Source of the DNA: Candidatus Gastranaerophilales bacterium
Lineage (GTDB): Bacteria; Cyanobacteriota; Vampirovibrionia; Gastranaerophilales; Gastranaerophilaceae
NCBI GenBank assembly: GCA_944322855.1
Contig: CALUQG010000003.1
Coordinates: 88,810-152,809 of the forward strand
DNA length: 64,000 nt
Reading direction: 5' to 3'
Both the position numbers and the translations under genes were made by a program. Each line of letters starts with the position of its first letter. Position 1 is the stretch's first letter. Shown here one piece after another: positions 62,589 to 64,000 of this stretch. The notes under the pieces were generated by a model. The model had not been told where the DNA came from and searched no databases. It saw only the letters and a list, made by a program, of their open reading frames with translations.

Positions 62589-64000
<1,412 letters not shown>

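Overview
The window looks like chromosomal DNA of a strictly anaerobic, fermentative, diderm bacterium, most plausibly a gut member of the non-photosynthetic cyanobacterial sister clade (Gastranaerophilales / Melainabacteria). This is inference. The DNA is visibly AT-rich. Metabolism is anaerobic: a bifunctional AdhE, pyruvate:ferredoxin oxidoreductase, a FeoA-FeoB fusion, rubrerythrin, rubredoxin and a PerR-like regulator. An outer membrane is implied by a TolC-type channel, GT9 and WavE-type glycosyltransferases and a beta-barrel-like protein. Several proteins match no family I know and carry short N-terminal motifs (F-x-G/A, or MG-x-SASQAR) that I associate with that clade. No photosynthesis, rRNA, tRNA, CRISPR or insertion-sequence genes were seen.

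Layout. 1-4 kb: the 3' part of a very large exported beta-solenoid protein with twelve ~24-residue repeats and a PilZ-like C-terminus. 4-6.4 kb: feoAB. 6.4-16.8 kb: one minus-strand operon of ten surface-glycan genes whose first gene is a tyrosine-recombinase-like protein lacking its catalytic residues. 16.8-19.9 kb: a control region with hairpins, a Rex/Crp-like site and a promoter, then adhE. 20-25 kb: SMR and MATE exporters, a Cof phosphatase, a LUD protein, hemerythrin and a GT9 enzyme. 25-34 kb: glnA, a CHASE2-cyclase with altered catalytic residues, rqcH, asparaginase and unknown proteins. 34-44 kb: mostly housekeeping genes in two overlapping blocks (gatA; oxidoreductase, CDP-alcohol transferase, trmL, nnrD, lipM; then pilin-like, dCMP deaminase, def, fmt, aroH on the other strand). 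44-49 kb: HU and a MarR-controlled tripartite efflux system around a 28-bp perfect palindrome. 49-54.5 kb: the perR-rubredoxin-rubrerythrin peroxide operon, dnaB, a cupin, two DUF4013 membrane proteins and ribH. 54.5-64 kb: unknown proteins, ribF, a likely new small RNA, a promoter-terminator leader, envelope proteins, rplS, nagZ, a palindromic repeat, two zinc metalloproteases and the start of nifJ.

Pyruvate from glycolysis would go through NifJ to acetyl-CoA and through AdhE to ethanol. The iron, PerR and rubrerythrin genes support redox enzymes and protect them from oxygen. The glycan operon, GT9 enzyme, beta-solenoid exoprotein, efflux channel and barrel protein build the cell surface. 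Best leads for something undescribed: the candidate RNA at 56688-56785 with an upstream 7-6-7 operator, the catalytically substituted CHASE2-cyclase, the dead recombinase heading the glycan operon, the WbdD-like methyltransferase-kinase fusion, the PilZ-like tail on an exoprotein, and the shared N-terminal F-x-G/A motif.
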